Shown here piece by piece: positions 25,935 through 35,700 of a DNA stretch of 55,051 bases. The stretch comes from Pseudomonadota bacterium (GTDB taxonomy: Bacteria > Pseudomonadota > Gammaproteobacteria > Steroidobacterales > JBCBZW01): contig JBCCWS010000037.1 in the NCBI GenBank assembly GCA_039193195.1, positions 1-55,051 on the forward strand. Direction: 5' to 3'. The translations under genes and the position numbers were made by a program. Positions within the stretch are counted from its first letter, which is position 1; every line of letters begins with the position of its first letter. The notes below the pieces were generated by a model. That model worked only from the letters and a program-made list of their open reading frames with translations, ran no database searches and was not told where the DNA came from.

Positions 25935-26859
25935 GAGCGATCGTCCTTGATCGGGTTGGGTGCAGAGCCATTGAGGGCCGACGGAAGTCAACGCTGGCTG
26001 GGCCGCGCCCTGCGTCGACAAGCATGTCATTTGACCCTAAATACAGGCGAATTCAGCAAGAGTTCGCCGAGCGTGATCCGGGGTCTATAGTCGATTTTCG
26101 ATTGGCATCTCCGGGCAGCGTAGCTTACGTCATGATCTCCCTCGGAGACCAATATGGGTACGCGCCAGCCTTGCCCTCCCCTTTGCCTCCAACACCATGG
26201 GCCACTGAGTCACTTCCCAGCGCATCGCCATCGCGCTGGGCTATCTGACAACGCGGTTCACCACGCGGCAGAGGCAGTCCCTGCCGTGAGGTTGTGGCCA
26301 ACACAGATCGGGGCCGTGAGGGAAAGGCCTCGATCATGGCGAAGGTCTATTCTGCGGTGAGTGCCGGCCGATGGGGCCCCTACCGAACCGTTGCCCGCCG
26401 GCGCGGCCAGGCGCTTCTTGCGACTTGTGGGGCAATCGCCGCGGCAAGCGGTCGATTCCACATGCTCAACGGAGGCGGCTGACCATTCGCCTCTAGTCTG
26501 CGATATCTGCCCCCGCACCCCCGCGCTCTCTGGCAAGTAAAAATTTGCCTAATTTTATCTATAGGTCTCGACTTAGTGAAGCCCGAGCCATCTCCAACTG
26601 TTATGAAAATGTTAGTTGCCACTTTCAGCGCACCCACTTAACGTAAGCGCCGCCTACCCACTGCCAGTTGGCGACAGCGCCCGCACAGCCTCCATGAGCG
26701 GACGACTACGTGAACTTTTGGCTAATGGGATTAATGGCCTTGTGATATCTGACGTGTAGCTATTGCGGCTGCGGCACCTCTGCGTCCCGCTTCAAAGCGA
26801 TGTCAGCCGCCATGAGAACCCGACACAGAGACGATAAACGCAAACTAAGGAGCAACGAG
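25935..26859. other. Long intergenic region between divergent secreted-protein genes
   Basis: About 0.9 kb without a credible gene. Short frames on both strands show no family signal. An AT-rich stretch at 26537-26620 (TAAAAATTTGCCTAATTTTA) contrasts with its surroundings and is a likely promoter or regulatory area for the gene at 26917. I found no tRNA, repeat array or clear riboswitch. Confidence 0.4.
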
Positions 26860-26916
26860 ATGAATAGACCCGTAATGCAGCGCCTTGTTGGCGCGGAAAC
26901 CGCAGGAGAACGAACG

Positions 26917-28266
26917 ATGACCCCCACTACCCTCAATGGAATCATGCGAGCGGCGTGCCTCAGCGTCGCCCTTGCCGTCACCCTCACCGCTGGGATCGAA
27001 GCCACACACGCCCAGGGGATAGACAGCGCAGACGCCGTAGCGTCCCCCGGCGAAATCCGACGCCGCGCGGAAGCACGCCGACTCCTGAGGTCAACAGCAC
27101 GGGACCTCGGCATCAGGGTCCGGGATCTCGTGGGTTCGCCGGATCGTTTCCCCGCCGAGCAGAACGTCTTCCTGCAGAGCACGGTGGCCGTGGCGGACCT
27201 CGACGATCCGGACGCGGCGACCGCCACGCTCCGACTCTGGAAGGGCATTCGACCCAACGGTGACATCGCGCACTACATCATCACCGAGAGCGCGCATTTC
27301 GATGTCGCGCAGATCATGGGCCTGAACTTCTCGCCCCGCATGATCAATGGTGTGGGGACGGAGGGCGCCATGGAGGTCACCATCGATGGCGCCGGGCGGC
27401 TGATCTTTCCGGGAGACGTGGACTTCAGTCCGACGCTCGAGGTGATCCCTGGCAACCCCGACAATCCCGACGAGGCGTTTCCCCCTGCGTTCGTACAGCC
27501 CGGTGCGGTGGCAGACGCCCTGTGGTCCTCGTTGGTCGTGACCCCCGCCGGCAACGTCTTCAACGTGCAGCAGGTCTTCAACAGCACCGGCGTGCATGAC
27601 CGCGCCACCGCCATCGACCTGGAGGGAGGTACGGTCACCCTGCAGCTGCTCGACGGTTTCCAGGGCGGTCAGCAGTACTACTACCACCTCGTGACGGACG
27701 CGTCGGCGCCGGAGCCGGCGGCCATCGAGCTCGGTGTGTACGCTCCCCGCCTCGCCAACCTGCCCTCCTTCGGTGTGTCGACCCCGGAGTCAACGTCGAC
27801 GCTGTTCGGCTTTTCTCCCGTCGTCAACGGTATCACTGACTTGGACTCACCCGAGCGACAGAGCCTCGGCTTTACCATTACCCAGACCGTACCTGGTACG
27901 TTCTTCCCGATCGGTGTCGGCGACATCCCGGCCGGCACGGCCGAGCGTCCCGTTGATCCTATCAACGTCTTCCCGTTCGACCCCGTCAACAACCAGGGGC
28001 TCCTGAACAACTACTCGCCGATGTGGGACGCCCACCTCAACATGTGGACGCAGGAAGCGATCGACCAGGGCCTGCGCCGCCGTATCGTCAGCTTCGACGA
28101 TCTGCGCAACCTGGTGGAAGCGGGGCTTGTGACCAGCTTCGCAGAGAACGGGCCCAGCGATGGTTTTGTCGCGGGTCTGAACTCGGCCGAGGCCATCATC
28201 AACTGTCCGGTGATCGCTCAGCCGTTGTTCTCCCCGTTGGTGGGCCCGGCCGTTCCTGGCGAGTAA
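26917..28266 (+). CDS. Exported protein of unknown family
   Basis: 449 residues from ATG 26917 (CAGGAG 8 nt upstream), followed by a compact signal peptide (AACLSVALAVTLTAG to ATHAQ). ATG 26860 also has AAGGAG and would add 19 residues, so the start is uncertain. The mature protein is rich in beta-type segments (YIITESAHFDVAQIMGLNFS, QYYYHLVTDASAPEPAAIEL, PINVFPFDPVNNQGLLNNYS) and contains one cysteine near the C-terminus (NCPVIAQPLF). I recognise no catalytic motif. Conserved-looking aromatic and proline-rich stretches suggest a folded secreted domain. Transcribed alone. Confidence 0.75.
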   Translation: MTPTTLNGIMRAACLSVALAVTLTAGIEATHAQGIDSADAVASPGEIRRRAEARRLLRSTARDLGIRVRDLVGSPDRFPAEQNVFLQSTVAVADLDDPDAATATLRLWKGIRPNGDIAHYIITESAHFDVAQIMGLNFSPRMINGVGTEGAMEVTIDGAGRLIFPGDVDFSPTLEVIPGNPDNPDEAFPPAFVQPGAVADALWSSLVVTPAGNVFNVQQVFNSTGVHDRATAIDLEGGTVTLQLLDGFQGGQQYYYHLVTDASAPEPAAIELGVYAPRLANLPSFGVSTPESTSTLFGFSPVVNGITDLDSPERQSLGFTITQTVPGTFFPIGVGDIPAGTAERPVDPINVFPFDPVNNQGLLNNYSPMWDAHLNMWTQEAIDQGLRRRIVSFDDLRNLVEAGLVTSFAENGPSDGFVAGLNSAEAIINCPVIAQPLFSPLVGPAVPGE

Positions 28267-28299
28267 GCGTCGCTTGGCTCCAGGGCGTACGGCGTGGGT

Positions 28300-28561
28300 A
28301 TTGCCCCACGTCGTGCGCCACTTCGGACACGCTGAGCTGCCCCCCTCGCAGGGGCGCGCAGGCATGCTGCATGCGCAGGGAATGGATGTAGGCGAGGGGC
28401 GTCATGCCGACTGCCCTGTTGCAACGGCGCGTCGGCGTGTCACCGGACATGTGCATTAGCGCCCTTAAAGCCGCCACGTTGAAGATAGGGTTACTGAGAT
28501 TGGCAAGCACATGACGATCGAGTTCCTGCCCGAAATATCTTCGCCATTGCTCATCCGCGAC
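28300..28561 (-). pseudogene. AraC-type DNA-binding domain fragment
   Basis: Inside a 190-codon minus-strand frame (28199-28771) residues about 70-155 read HVLANLSNPIFNVAALRALM, HMSGDTPTRRCNRAVGMTP, LAYIHSLRMQHACAPLRGGQ and LSVSEVAHDVG. This is the first helix-turn-helix and linker of an AraC domain, as found at the end of response regulators. The second recognition helix (normally S-x-F-S-R-x-F) is missing; the frame instead runs into antisense of the 3' end of the 26917 gene. It is therefore a truncated, non-functional remnant joined to that gene's end. Confidence 0.65.
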
Positions 28562-28858
28562 GGGACACCGCCTCCGCGTCGATTGATTCAGCAGCCTGAA
28601 AGAGAGCGCGTTCTCGAAGCATCGAAGGGTTTCGCGTACGACGAGGGTCGGCACCGTTCGCGCGGCACGCGAAGGAGCACTTGGTACCGCGCGGCCGCTA
28701 GCCCGAGTGAGGTCGCTTGACTCGCGAGGATTTGTTGGCGGGTTTGAAGTGAGTCGTATCAGCGGATGCAACCTGATTAGGATGCGTTGGTAGTGCTGTC
28801 AATTCGAGAGGTGAGTGTCCTACGCCTCAGCCGCCAGCGCGCCACGGCCGCAGTGAGG

Positions 28859-28884
28859 CCACCCATAGCCGCGGCTACGGGTGG
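28859..28884. terminator. Near-perfect 26-bp GC-rich palindrome downstream of the secreted-protein operon
   Basis: CCACCCATAGCCGCGGCTAC followed by GGGTGG is self-complementary except for one pair. It lies 50-75 nt past the stop of the last gene of the minus-strand operon (28934). It lacks a T-run, so it is not a classical intrinsic terminator, but it could end or stabilise the transcript. Confidence 0.35.
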
Positions 28885-28933
28885 CTTACGCGACACTAGG
28901 GGCGCCGACCGTCCGACTCGGCGAAGTTCCCTC

Positions 28934-30058
28934 CTAGGGCACGCTTTGCACCGTCTCGCAGCTGTTGCCCGCTGCATCGTTGCCACCGCCACCATTACAC
29001 ACGTCTTCGCCGTCGCCACCGCTTAGGAAGTCGTCGCCGCCTTGGCCGAACACCAGATCCGCGCCTTCTTGGCCGAACATCTGGTCGGCACCGCCACCGC
29101 CAACGAGGATGTCGTTGCCCATGTTCCCTGAGATGCGATCGCCGCCACCCTCGCCGAAGATGACGTCATTACCATCACCGCCGCTGATCACATCTCCACC
29201 CGATCCACCGCAGATGATGTCGTTACCTTCCAAGCCGTCGATCGTGTCGTCGCCTTCCAGACCAGCAATGACGTCACGCCCCGGCGTGCCTACCAGAGTG
29301 TCATCAGCGGATGTACCTACGATAGTCGCGGGATTACCAAAGCAAATCGCCGTGAGCTCCACCACCGTGACCTCACTGCCTTCGAAGGCTACCTCTTGGA
29401 TCGCAAAGGTGACTGCCGAGTAGAAATCGCCTGCGATCTGCTCACCGAGCAAATCATCGGGGCCGAGTTCCACCGGGGTCAGTGCGCCTGCGCTGCCGTC
29501 GATGGGTTGAAGGGTGATGGACCCGATCTCCACCACGCCCGAGACACCAAAGAGATCGCCAAAGCCATAGCCGTCGATGAAGCCCGGCCCGATGTCCCCG
29601 GGTCGAGACAAGCGTTGATCACCGGGCGGTGTGGGATCCCAGCTCACGAGTTCCAGCACGCCTTCATCCCAGCGAAGGTCTACGCCGCCGCCTAGCGTTG
29701 CTTCACAGGAGAAGTCGGCCACTACCGTCAGCGTGAATGCTTCGCCCTCCATCGCCTCGGTGGCCGATGGCTCGAAGCGAATGCTCGGGCAATCCGCTTG
29801 CACCCGACGCGCCCCGCCTTCACCTTGGCCGGAACTCTCTCGCAACAAGGCGAGGTCGGCGAAGTTCACGCGACCGTCACCGTTCAAGTCGTAGCTCGCA
29901 TCCTGCGAATAAAACGCATTGGCCGTTGCCTCCAGTAGACTCGCGTTCAGGTCGCTCGCCTTGCTCGTGGCAGGCACCTGCAAGACCGCCGTGCCCGCGG
30001 CAACGACGACCAGACACCTCAAAGACCTCAAGTTTTTCAGCGTGTTCTTTTTGTTCAT
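28934..30058 (-). CDS. Exported dockerin-motif / cohesin-like / RTX calcium-binding protein
   Basis: 374 residues from ATG 30058 (CAGGGA upstream); the longer frame to 30118 has no signal. A signal peptide (residues 1-35, ending SKAS) precedes a dockerin-like Ca loop DLNGDGRVNFADLALL near 55-70. A cohesin-like beta domain (about 88-250) follows: SIRFEPSATEAMEGEAFTLT, VDLRWDEGVLELVSW and VVEIGSITLQPI. From about 265 to the end there are RTX nonapeptides (GTSADDTLVG, GLEGDDTIDG, GGDGNDVIFG), which form a Ca-filled beta roll. RTX proteins often use type I secretion, yet a Sec signal is present. Last gene of the operon, 89 bp after the previous one. Calcium-dependent surface assembly inferred. 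Confidence 0.85.
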   Translation of the reverse strand: MNKKNTLKNLRSLRCLVVVAAGTAVLQVPATSKASDLNASLLEATANAFYSQDASYDLNGDGRVNFADLALLRESSGQGEGGARRVQADCPSIRFEPSATEAMEGEAFTLTVVADFSCEATLGGGVDLRWDEGVLELVSWDPTPPGDQRLSRPGDIGPGFIDGYGFGDLFGVSGVVEIGSITLQPIDGSAGALTPVELGPDDLLGEQIAGDFYSAVTFAIQEVAFEGSEVTVVELTAICFGNPATIVGTSADDTLVGTPGRDVIAGLEGDDTIDGLEGNDIICGGSGGDVISGGDGNDVIFGEGGGDRISGNMGNDILVGGGGADQMFGQEGADLVFGQGGDDFLSGGDGEDVCNGGGGNDAAGNSCETVQSVP

Positions 30059-30147
30059 CGAATTCCCTGCCGTTAGCTTAGGTGTATGTCTGCGGCGTGC
30101 GCCTAGTCGGGCTCGCATAGTCTTCGGATCGCCGCCATTTGAGTTGC

Positions 30148-30930
30148 CTACTCATCGACTTGTGCCACGTTGGGGGCGATGCGCGACCAGCGGATGGTGC
30201 CGGTGTTCGCCGTCGAGTAGATCAAGGGAACGTCCTCGCCGCCCTGGTTCTCGATGCCGACCATGGCCTGCATGTTGGCTGTGATCGTGCCGTGTGCGAG
30301 TTCGTCGGAATAGACGACGGGGAGCGACACGGTCATGCTCCAAGACCTCGTCAGCGTCGTCGACAGGGGGTTGGTTCCTCCGGGGTCTTGCGACACCTCT
30401 TGACTCACCAGAACGAAGCAGCCCTCACCCGCTGTCTCACAAGCACCCGGATCTTCGAGCACGGAGAACACCGTATCCTGCGGGATCACTCGAGACGGCA
30501 AGAACTCCGACGCGCCGAAATCCTGCGCTAGCAGGCCCTTTGTAGGGTCCAGCTCGTCGATGGCCACGACCGTTGCCACACCATCCTCCACTTGCAGGGC
30601 AAAGTTGTAGCTACGCGAGAGCAACGCCTCTTCCTCACCGGTGCCGAAGGTGGCGCCCACAAGCCAGGTATAGCCCGCAATACTCGGGCGGCTACCGCCA
30701 AGGTAGGCAACCACATCGGACACATCGATCTGCCCGTCACCGTTCAAATCGAGTAGGTCAGGACTCAGGGAACGAGTGCCCAAGATGGAATCCACGAGTT
30801 CCTGCTCCGTGACCTGTGCGTGCAATGGCACCATTGCTGCGCCAGCCATCAGAAGCGCAGCGTGGACTGCGCAGCTGGCCACGCGACGGGCAGCGCCACG
30901 ACGGCAAGAAGCACTCATTCTGGTACGCAT
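30148..30930 (-). CDS. Exported protein with a single dockerin-like motif
   Basis: 260 residues from ATG 30930, preceded by GGAGGGAG. The signal peptide ends near residue 39 (ALLMAGAAMVPLHAQ). Near 48-75 the sequence DSILGTRSLSPDLLDLNGDG then QIDVSDVVAYL forms half a type-I-like dockerin. It closely resembles EAILGRSPAQDGFDLNVDGA then IDVADAV inside the Rhs-like protein of the same cluster. The rest (about 80-260) is an unknown beta-rich domain with one Cys pair (CETAGEGC). The start is 17 bp after the upstream gene's stop, so the two are co-transcribed. A small structural or targeting partner of a cohesin-bearing neighbour is inferred. Confidence 0.78.
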   Translation of the reverse strand: MRTRMSASCRRGAARRVASCAVHAALLMAGAAMVPLHAQVTEQELVDSILGTRSLSPDLLDLNGDGQIDVSDVVAYLGGSRPSIAGYTWLVGATFGTGEEEALLSRSYNFALQVEDGVATVVAIDELDPTKGLLAQDFGASEFLPSRVIPQDTVFSVLEDPGACETAGEGCFVLVSQEVSQDPGGTNPLSTTLTRSWSMTVSLPVVYSDELAHGTITANMQAMVGIENQGGEDVPLIYSTANTGTIRWSRIAPNVAQVDE

Positions 30931-30947
30931 ATCGATCTCCCTCCTGC

Positions 30948-32729
30948 TCACTGCACGCACGGTGCTATCAGCCCGCTCGGTCCAGGCTTCGTGAAGAACA
31001 GCTGCCTGAACAAGAAGCCATCCACTTCATCTACGAACCCGTTGCCGTTGAGATCGACGAAGGGATCCTCCGTGCCGAAGGCTTGGGCGATCCTCGCAGC
31101 ATCTGCGTAGTTCACGATGCAATCGCCGTTATAGTCGCCGTCGCACAAATCGCCGAAGCCATCTGCATCTCCGTCCGTTTGTGCGTTGTTGGCGAACAGA
31201 GAGCAGTTGTCGAAGCCATCGAAACGGTCGTCATCATCGGAGTCCGCATCAGCAAAATTTGTCTCCTCGGCACCGACTTCGCCGTCCAAGTCCAGATCCT
31301 CATGAAGATCTGCGAGTCCGTCGCCGTCGCGGTCGAGGAGAAGCTCGACACGATCGAACCAGGTGTCGACCGCCTCCACGTCTCCTTCACACGACTCGGC
31401 GCCAACGAACAGCTGGTAGCTGTCGCCGAGCGCGAGGTTCTCCGTGGTCCCTACAACGTTGCCATTCGCCACGAAGCCGTAGACGCTACCGGACTTGGTC
31501 ACCCGCGCGCTGATCTGCTCGCCAAGGGGCGTGTCCAAGACTAGGTCGGGAGGTTGCACCGCTACGCCCGCTTCGAAGGACACCACGCGCACATAAGGCG
31601 GCGCATCGCGATTGAGCTGCAGCTCGATGCGCGTGGCAGGGTCGTCCGTCCTGCTGAGGCCAAGCGTGGTCACGCCTGACCCAAGCGGCCTCAGCGAGGT
31701 CGTCAACACGCCCGTCTCCCCGTCGAACGCTGCATTGGTGGTGAGCAACAAGGCGTCACAGCTGGCAGGCTCCGTCGGTTGCGCGAGGTCAGCGTCGAGA
31801 ATCGTGAGCGTGCCCAACTCCTCGTCCGGCAACGTGTCCTCCACTAACGAGTAGGCGGCCCCCTCGTCCAGTAGCTCGACGCTCCAGCGGTCTTGGTATT
31901 GGAGATCGTTGAACTCGTCACGGAAGCGAACGTAGAGCGTTCCGTTTGCGCCCTCGGGTAGGGACTGTGCGTCCGTGGGGTCCGTGCCGGTTAGGAACTC
32001 GTCTTGGTTGGACACACCGTCGCCGTCGAGATCGCCGCTGCCGCCGTCGATGCCCAGACCGCTTCGCGGATCGAGTCCATTGGCCATCTCCCAGCTGTCC
32101 GGGAGCCCGTCACCGTCGAAGTCCGACGACAAGGAGTACACGAACAGCTCCCCGCCGCCGCCTAGAACGGGCAGCGACGCTCCCCCGGACACATCCGAGA
32201 GCGCAAGAGCACTGTTGACGGCAAGATCGGGATTGCTCGTGGCAATCTCGACGCGGTAGAGGCCGGGAGCCACGTTCGGTCCGATGGCAAGCTGCACGTA
32301 GGCAAGGTCGCCGGATCCCTCGAAGGCGCCGGCCGCAGAGTACGCTAGGAGCCGAGCTTCCTCCGCCGTGGATTCGCTTTGCATCGTGAACCCCCCCGCA
32401 GTCTCGAGGAGCTCGCCGGGCCACACGCCGAGAAGGCTGATCGTGGCATCCGCGCCAGGGAACTCCCCGTCCGGATCGGGTAACGCCACTGGGAGCAGTA
32501 ACGCGGCGTTGAATCCGGCGGACGCTGGGCTGTCGGTGATGCGCAAGGCCAGCTCGACCTCCGCGCCTTGGAGCGCCATGTCGGCACTCACGTCGAGTCG
32601 CGTTTGGGCTAGTGCGCTGCTGCCGAGCAGGCTCAGACCAAGCGCGAACGCGCCGGCGAACGCTCCACTCGGGAGCGCCTGGCGTCGATCGGCGCGTCTG
32701 GGCGATTCCTTACACTTGAACCTATTCAT
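30948..32729 (-). CDS. Exported cohesin-like / thrombospondin type 3 / dockerin protein
   Basis: 593 residues from ATG 32729 (AAGGACG upstream). Signal peptide 1-42 (LGLSLLGSSALAQ). Residues 43-200 are cohesin-like: RLDVSADMALQGAEVELALR, then GSGDLAYVQLAIGP. Thrombospondin type 3-like Ca repeats lie near 205-255 (DFDGDGLPDSWEMANGLDP, DLDGDGVSNQDEFLTGTDP) and again near 465-535 (DRDGDGLADLHEDLDLDG, DGDADGFGDLCDGDYNGD). A beta-sandwich, possibly a concanavalin-like lectin fold, lies between them. The last 55 residues are a dockerin with two Ca loops (DYNGDCIVNYADAARIAQAF and DLNGNGFVDEVDGFLFRQL). With both partner domains it could act as a scaffold. It is 14 bp from the upstream gene. Confidence 0.85.
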   Translation of the reverse strand: MNRFKCKESPRRADRRQALPSGAFAGAFALGLSLLGSSALAQTRLDVSADMALQGAEVELALRITDSPASAGFNAALLLPVALPDPDGEFPGADATISLLGVWPGELLETAGGFTMQSESTAEEARLLAYSAAGAFEGSGDLAYVQLAIGPNVAPGLYRVEIATSNPDLAVNSALALSDVSGGASLPVLGGGGELFVYSLSSDFDGDGLPDSWEMANGLDPRSGLGIDGGSGDLDGDGVSNQDEFLTGTDPTDAQSLPEGANGTLYVRFRDEFNDLQYQDRWSVELLDEGAAYSLVEDTLPDEELGTLTILDADLAQPTEPASCDALLLTTNAAFDGETGVLTTSLRPLGSGVTTLGLSRTDDPATRIELQLNRDAPPYVRVVSFEAGVAVQPPDLVLDTPLGEQISARVTKSGSVYGFVANGNVVGTTENLALGDSYQLFVGAESCEGDVEAVDTWFDRVELLLDRDGDGLADLHEDLDLDGEVGAEETNFADADSDDDDRFDGFDNCSLFANNAQTDGDADGFGDLCDGDYNGDCIVNYADAARIAQAFGTEDPFVDLNGNGFVDEVDGFLFRQLFFTKPGPSGLIAPCVQ

Positions 32730-32743
32730 TTTGCTCGTCCTTT

Positions 32744-35700
32744 CTAGTTTGGGTTCCTGAATGCCCAGCTGATCAGCAGCTGAATGTCGGTTAGGAAGCG
32801 CTCTGCCGGTAAGCCGATTGGTGCGCCTTCGGCCAGCATCTCCTCGAGCTCATCGAAGAAGGCCTTTCCGTTATCGTTGCTCGCCTCATTGATCACCACT
32901 CTCCATCGATCATTGGCTACCGAGCGATCCGTAAACGCCAGGGTCACGGATGACTGATCGTCCGCCGTGCCGTTGATGGCCGAGGTAACGAGACCGACCA
33001 CCGTACTGCCGATTGTCTCTTCAGGCACCGAGTCCCCACCCAGATCACTTATCAGCCACGTTGGCATCAGTTGTTCATAGGCGGTGTAGACCGTGATGCT
33101 GCGCATCGGATCATCGTTGATGTCGTCGAAGTCCTCGATACTCCACGGCGTATGCTTCAGGTAGCTATTTCCCTCTTGGTATATCTCGGCAACAGGTGAT
33201 GCTGCGAGGTTGCCCACCAAGTTCAGCTGCACTCCTTGACCGGAGGCTGGCCCGCAGTTGAGGTTGGAAATGCCGAGAATCTTGGCGTTGCGTGACTGGA
33301 GAATGTAGAAGGGGTTACCGGCGAAAACACCGTCCACATCGCTCGTAGGCGGCGGAAAGAGGTTGGTCCCAAACTCGAATGCCAGCTCGCGCACCGGATT
33401 GCCGTTGACGTCCGTGCCCACCACACGAAGCGTGCGTCTCAATGTGTCTCGGAACAGTGCGTGGTAGGCGTCGTTGCCCTCGTAGGTCACGTCATCGAAG
33501 GGGCTGTAGTATCGGAAGACCACATCATCGGCGTTGTCGATCACCTCGCCCGCCTCATCGAAGTTGACCAAGTTCGTGGTGAAGACGTCGAACTTGAGCG
33601 AGAACGTGGAACGAGAGCCGCAGGACTGCGCCCCCTGATCGAACAACTCTCCGCTCAGGGCTACGTCGGTCATACGTTGGAGAATGGTCTCCAGGTCCGT
33701 CGCTCGACGAGCGAAGTAGAGCTGCCGGTAGAACCCTAGAAAGAACGTTGGGTCCGGGCCACCATCAGCCCCCGGCGGGCGGTTGGCGTAGTACTCGAGG
33801 GCTCGCAGGGTAACGTAGGTCCACGCTTTGGCACGCTGCAGTGCCTGGTCTCCAACCAGCAGCAGGTCATGAAGCACATCACGAGAGTCCACATCGTTCC
33901 AGCCCACTGCATTGCCGTCACTCATGGACTCGAGCAGCAGGAGGCTCTTGCTGAAATCAGCACCTAGGGCGGCTGCCTCTGCGTACTGGCGCGACAATGC
34001 TTGCACTTCACGGTCGACGTCGCGTTGGGCGATGTCGTAGTTCAGCGCAAGATTATTGATCGACAGCTGGAGGTTAGCCACCGTGTAGGACAGCTTAGCC
34101 AGGAGCTGCTCTTCGTCTCGCAGCGCTTCGGCCAGCACGATGTCCGCTTGCTGCGCCGTACGAATATCATTGATATCCGCATCAAAACCAGCAGTAACAG
34201 CGGCCGCACTACCCGAAGCGGATTCGAGCCCTCCCGCACCAGCAATCGTGCCTGCGTACTGTGAGAAACCGCTCAACACAACCGAAGTGAGGTTTGCCGC
34301 GCCGCCCAGGCCGAAGCTGAGGCCACCCGAGACGATTCCCGAGAGGAAGCTGTTCCTGCGCTGAGCCCGTGCCGCCTCGTCCGCTGCCTTTTGCGCAGCT
34401 TGGCCCTTCTCCTCGATGAGGATGCTGATCTGCTCGCCATCCTCGTTGATGCGATTGAACACCGAGTCAGCAAAATCGTTACCGATCCCCACCATTTCCA
34501 AGGCTTCTTGCTCCGCAAGGGCGATTTGCTCCGTGAGATCCGCTGTCTCATCGAGCGCTGCTCTCGCTCTGTCTTCGGCGTTCGCGATGATCAGATACTG
34601 CTGCCCGATGAGTCCCTTGTCGTTTGCATCGAACTCGAAACCCTCCCGTGCCAACTCCTCGCGAGCGGCGTCTCGTTCCGTAACGCCATCGCCATCGAGA
34701 TCGACATCTGGGATCAGGCTGCTATACACATCCGGCACTGTCTCGCCGCCGCCTGGCAGCCTTACGGTACCCAACAGGCTTCGCAGTCGTTGATCGTAGC
34801 TACTCGTGAGCTCCTGAGCTCGTAAGACGTAGTCGTCATTTGCGCGCGAGAAGCGATCGAGTTCTGCGAGCAATCCGCCGCCACTACCACCGGGAGAGCA
34901 GGCGCCACAGATATCTACCTCTACGTCCAACAAATCCGCCACAGCGCCCGAAGCAATGCTATGCATTTGATTAAACGTGTTCAGACTCGTCGTGTCGCCT
35001 TGTTCAGCAGCCCCGACGAAGGGCACGAAGTCCGAGACAAAGCCGAAAGGGTTGTAGCCCAATCGAATTGACGTGGTGGCATCAACAAGCTCTGCGTGGG
35101 CCCTTGCCACATCGGCGAAGGCGACGACGTTTAGGCTCTCATTCGAGTTGGCCGGGGCCTCTCCGACAGGTGGTACGGGCAACGTCGCAACCAGCGCTGC
35201 TTCGACCAAATCGAGCACCGTTTCAACGAAGGCCCCTGCGTCATCGAGTTCGGCAAGCACCTCGTCGCGACCTTGCGTATCCGAGAGGTATAGATCCCGA
35301 TCGAGCGTTCGACGCCCGCGACTGCGTTCAGCTCGCGCGAACCGTGAAACGGCCGAGAGTAACGTTCTCCCTATGACTTGCAGCTCGTCGGGTGATGACG
35401 CAGGCACCTCCCCACGAAGCATCCGGCCACTCAGATCCGGCGACAGGTACGCTTCCAGAAGTCCGGGGATGGCGTCACGCAGCTCGTCCACGATCGCCTG
35501 CAGAATGTCGATCTCCGCTTGCAACCGCACGCCGCCGTCATCCGCTACGCTTACGCCGAGCGCATCGGAGTACTTAGCCACCAGGGCGTTCGCGGAGATC
35601 AGGTCAGCCACGAGGTTGGACTTCTGCAGGCGCGCTCGCTGCACATCGATCAAACCCTCCGCGGCCACCTCGAGGCTCGGGTTGTCGTCGAGCGCGCAGC

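Noticed and set aside
26154-26482. Small plus-strand ORFs in the 25.9-26.9 kb gap
   Set aside because: Proline/histidine-rich low-information translations without start signals.
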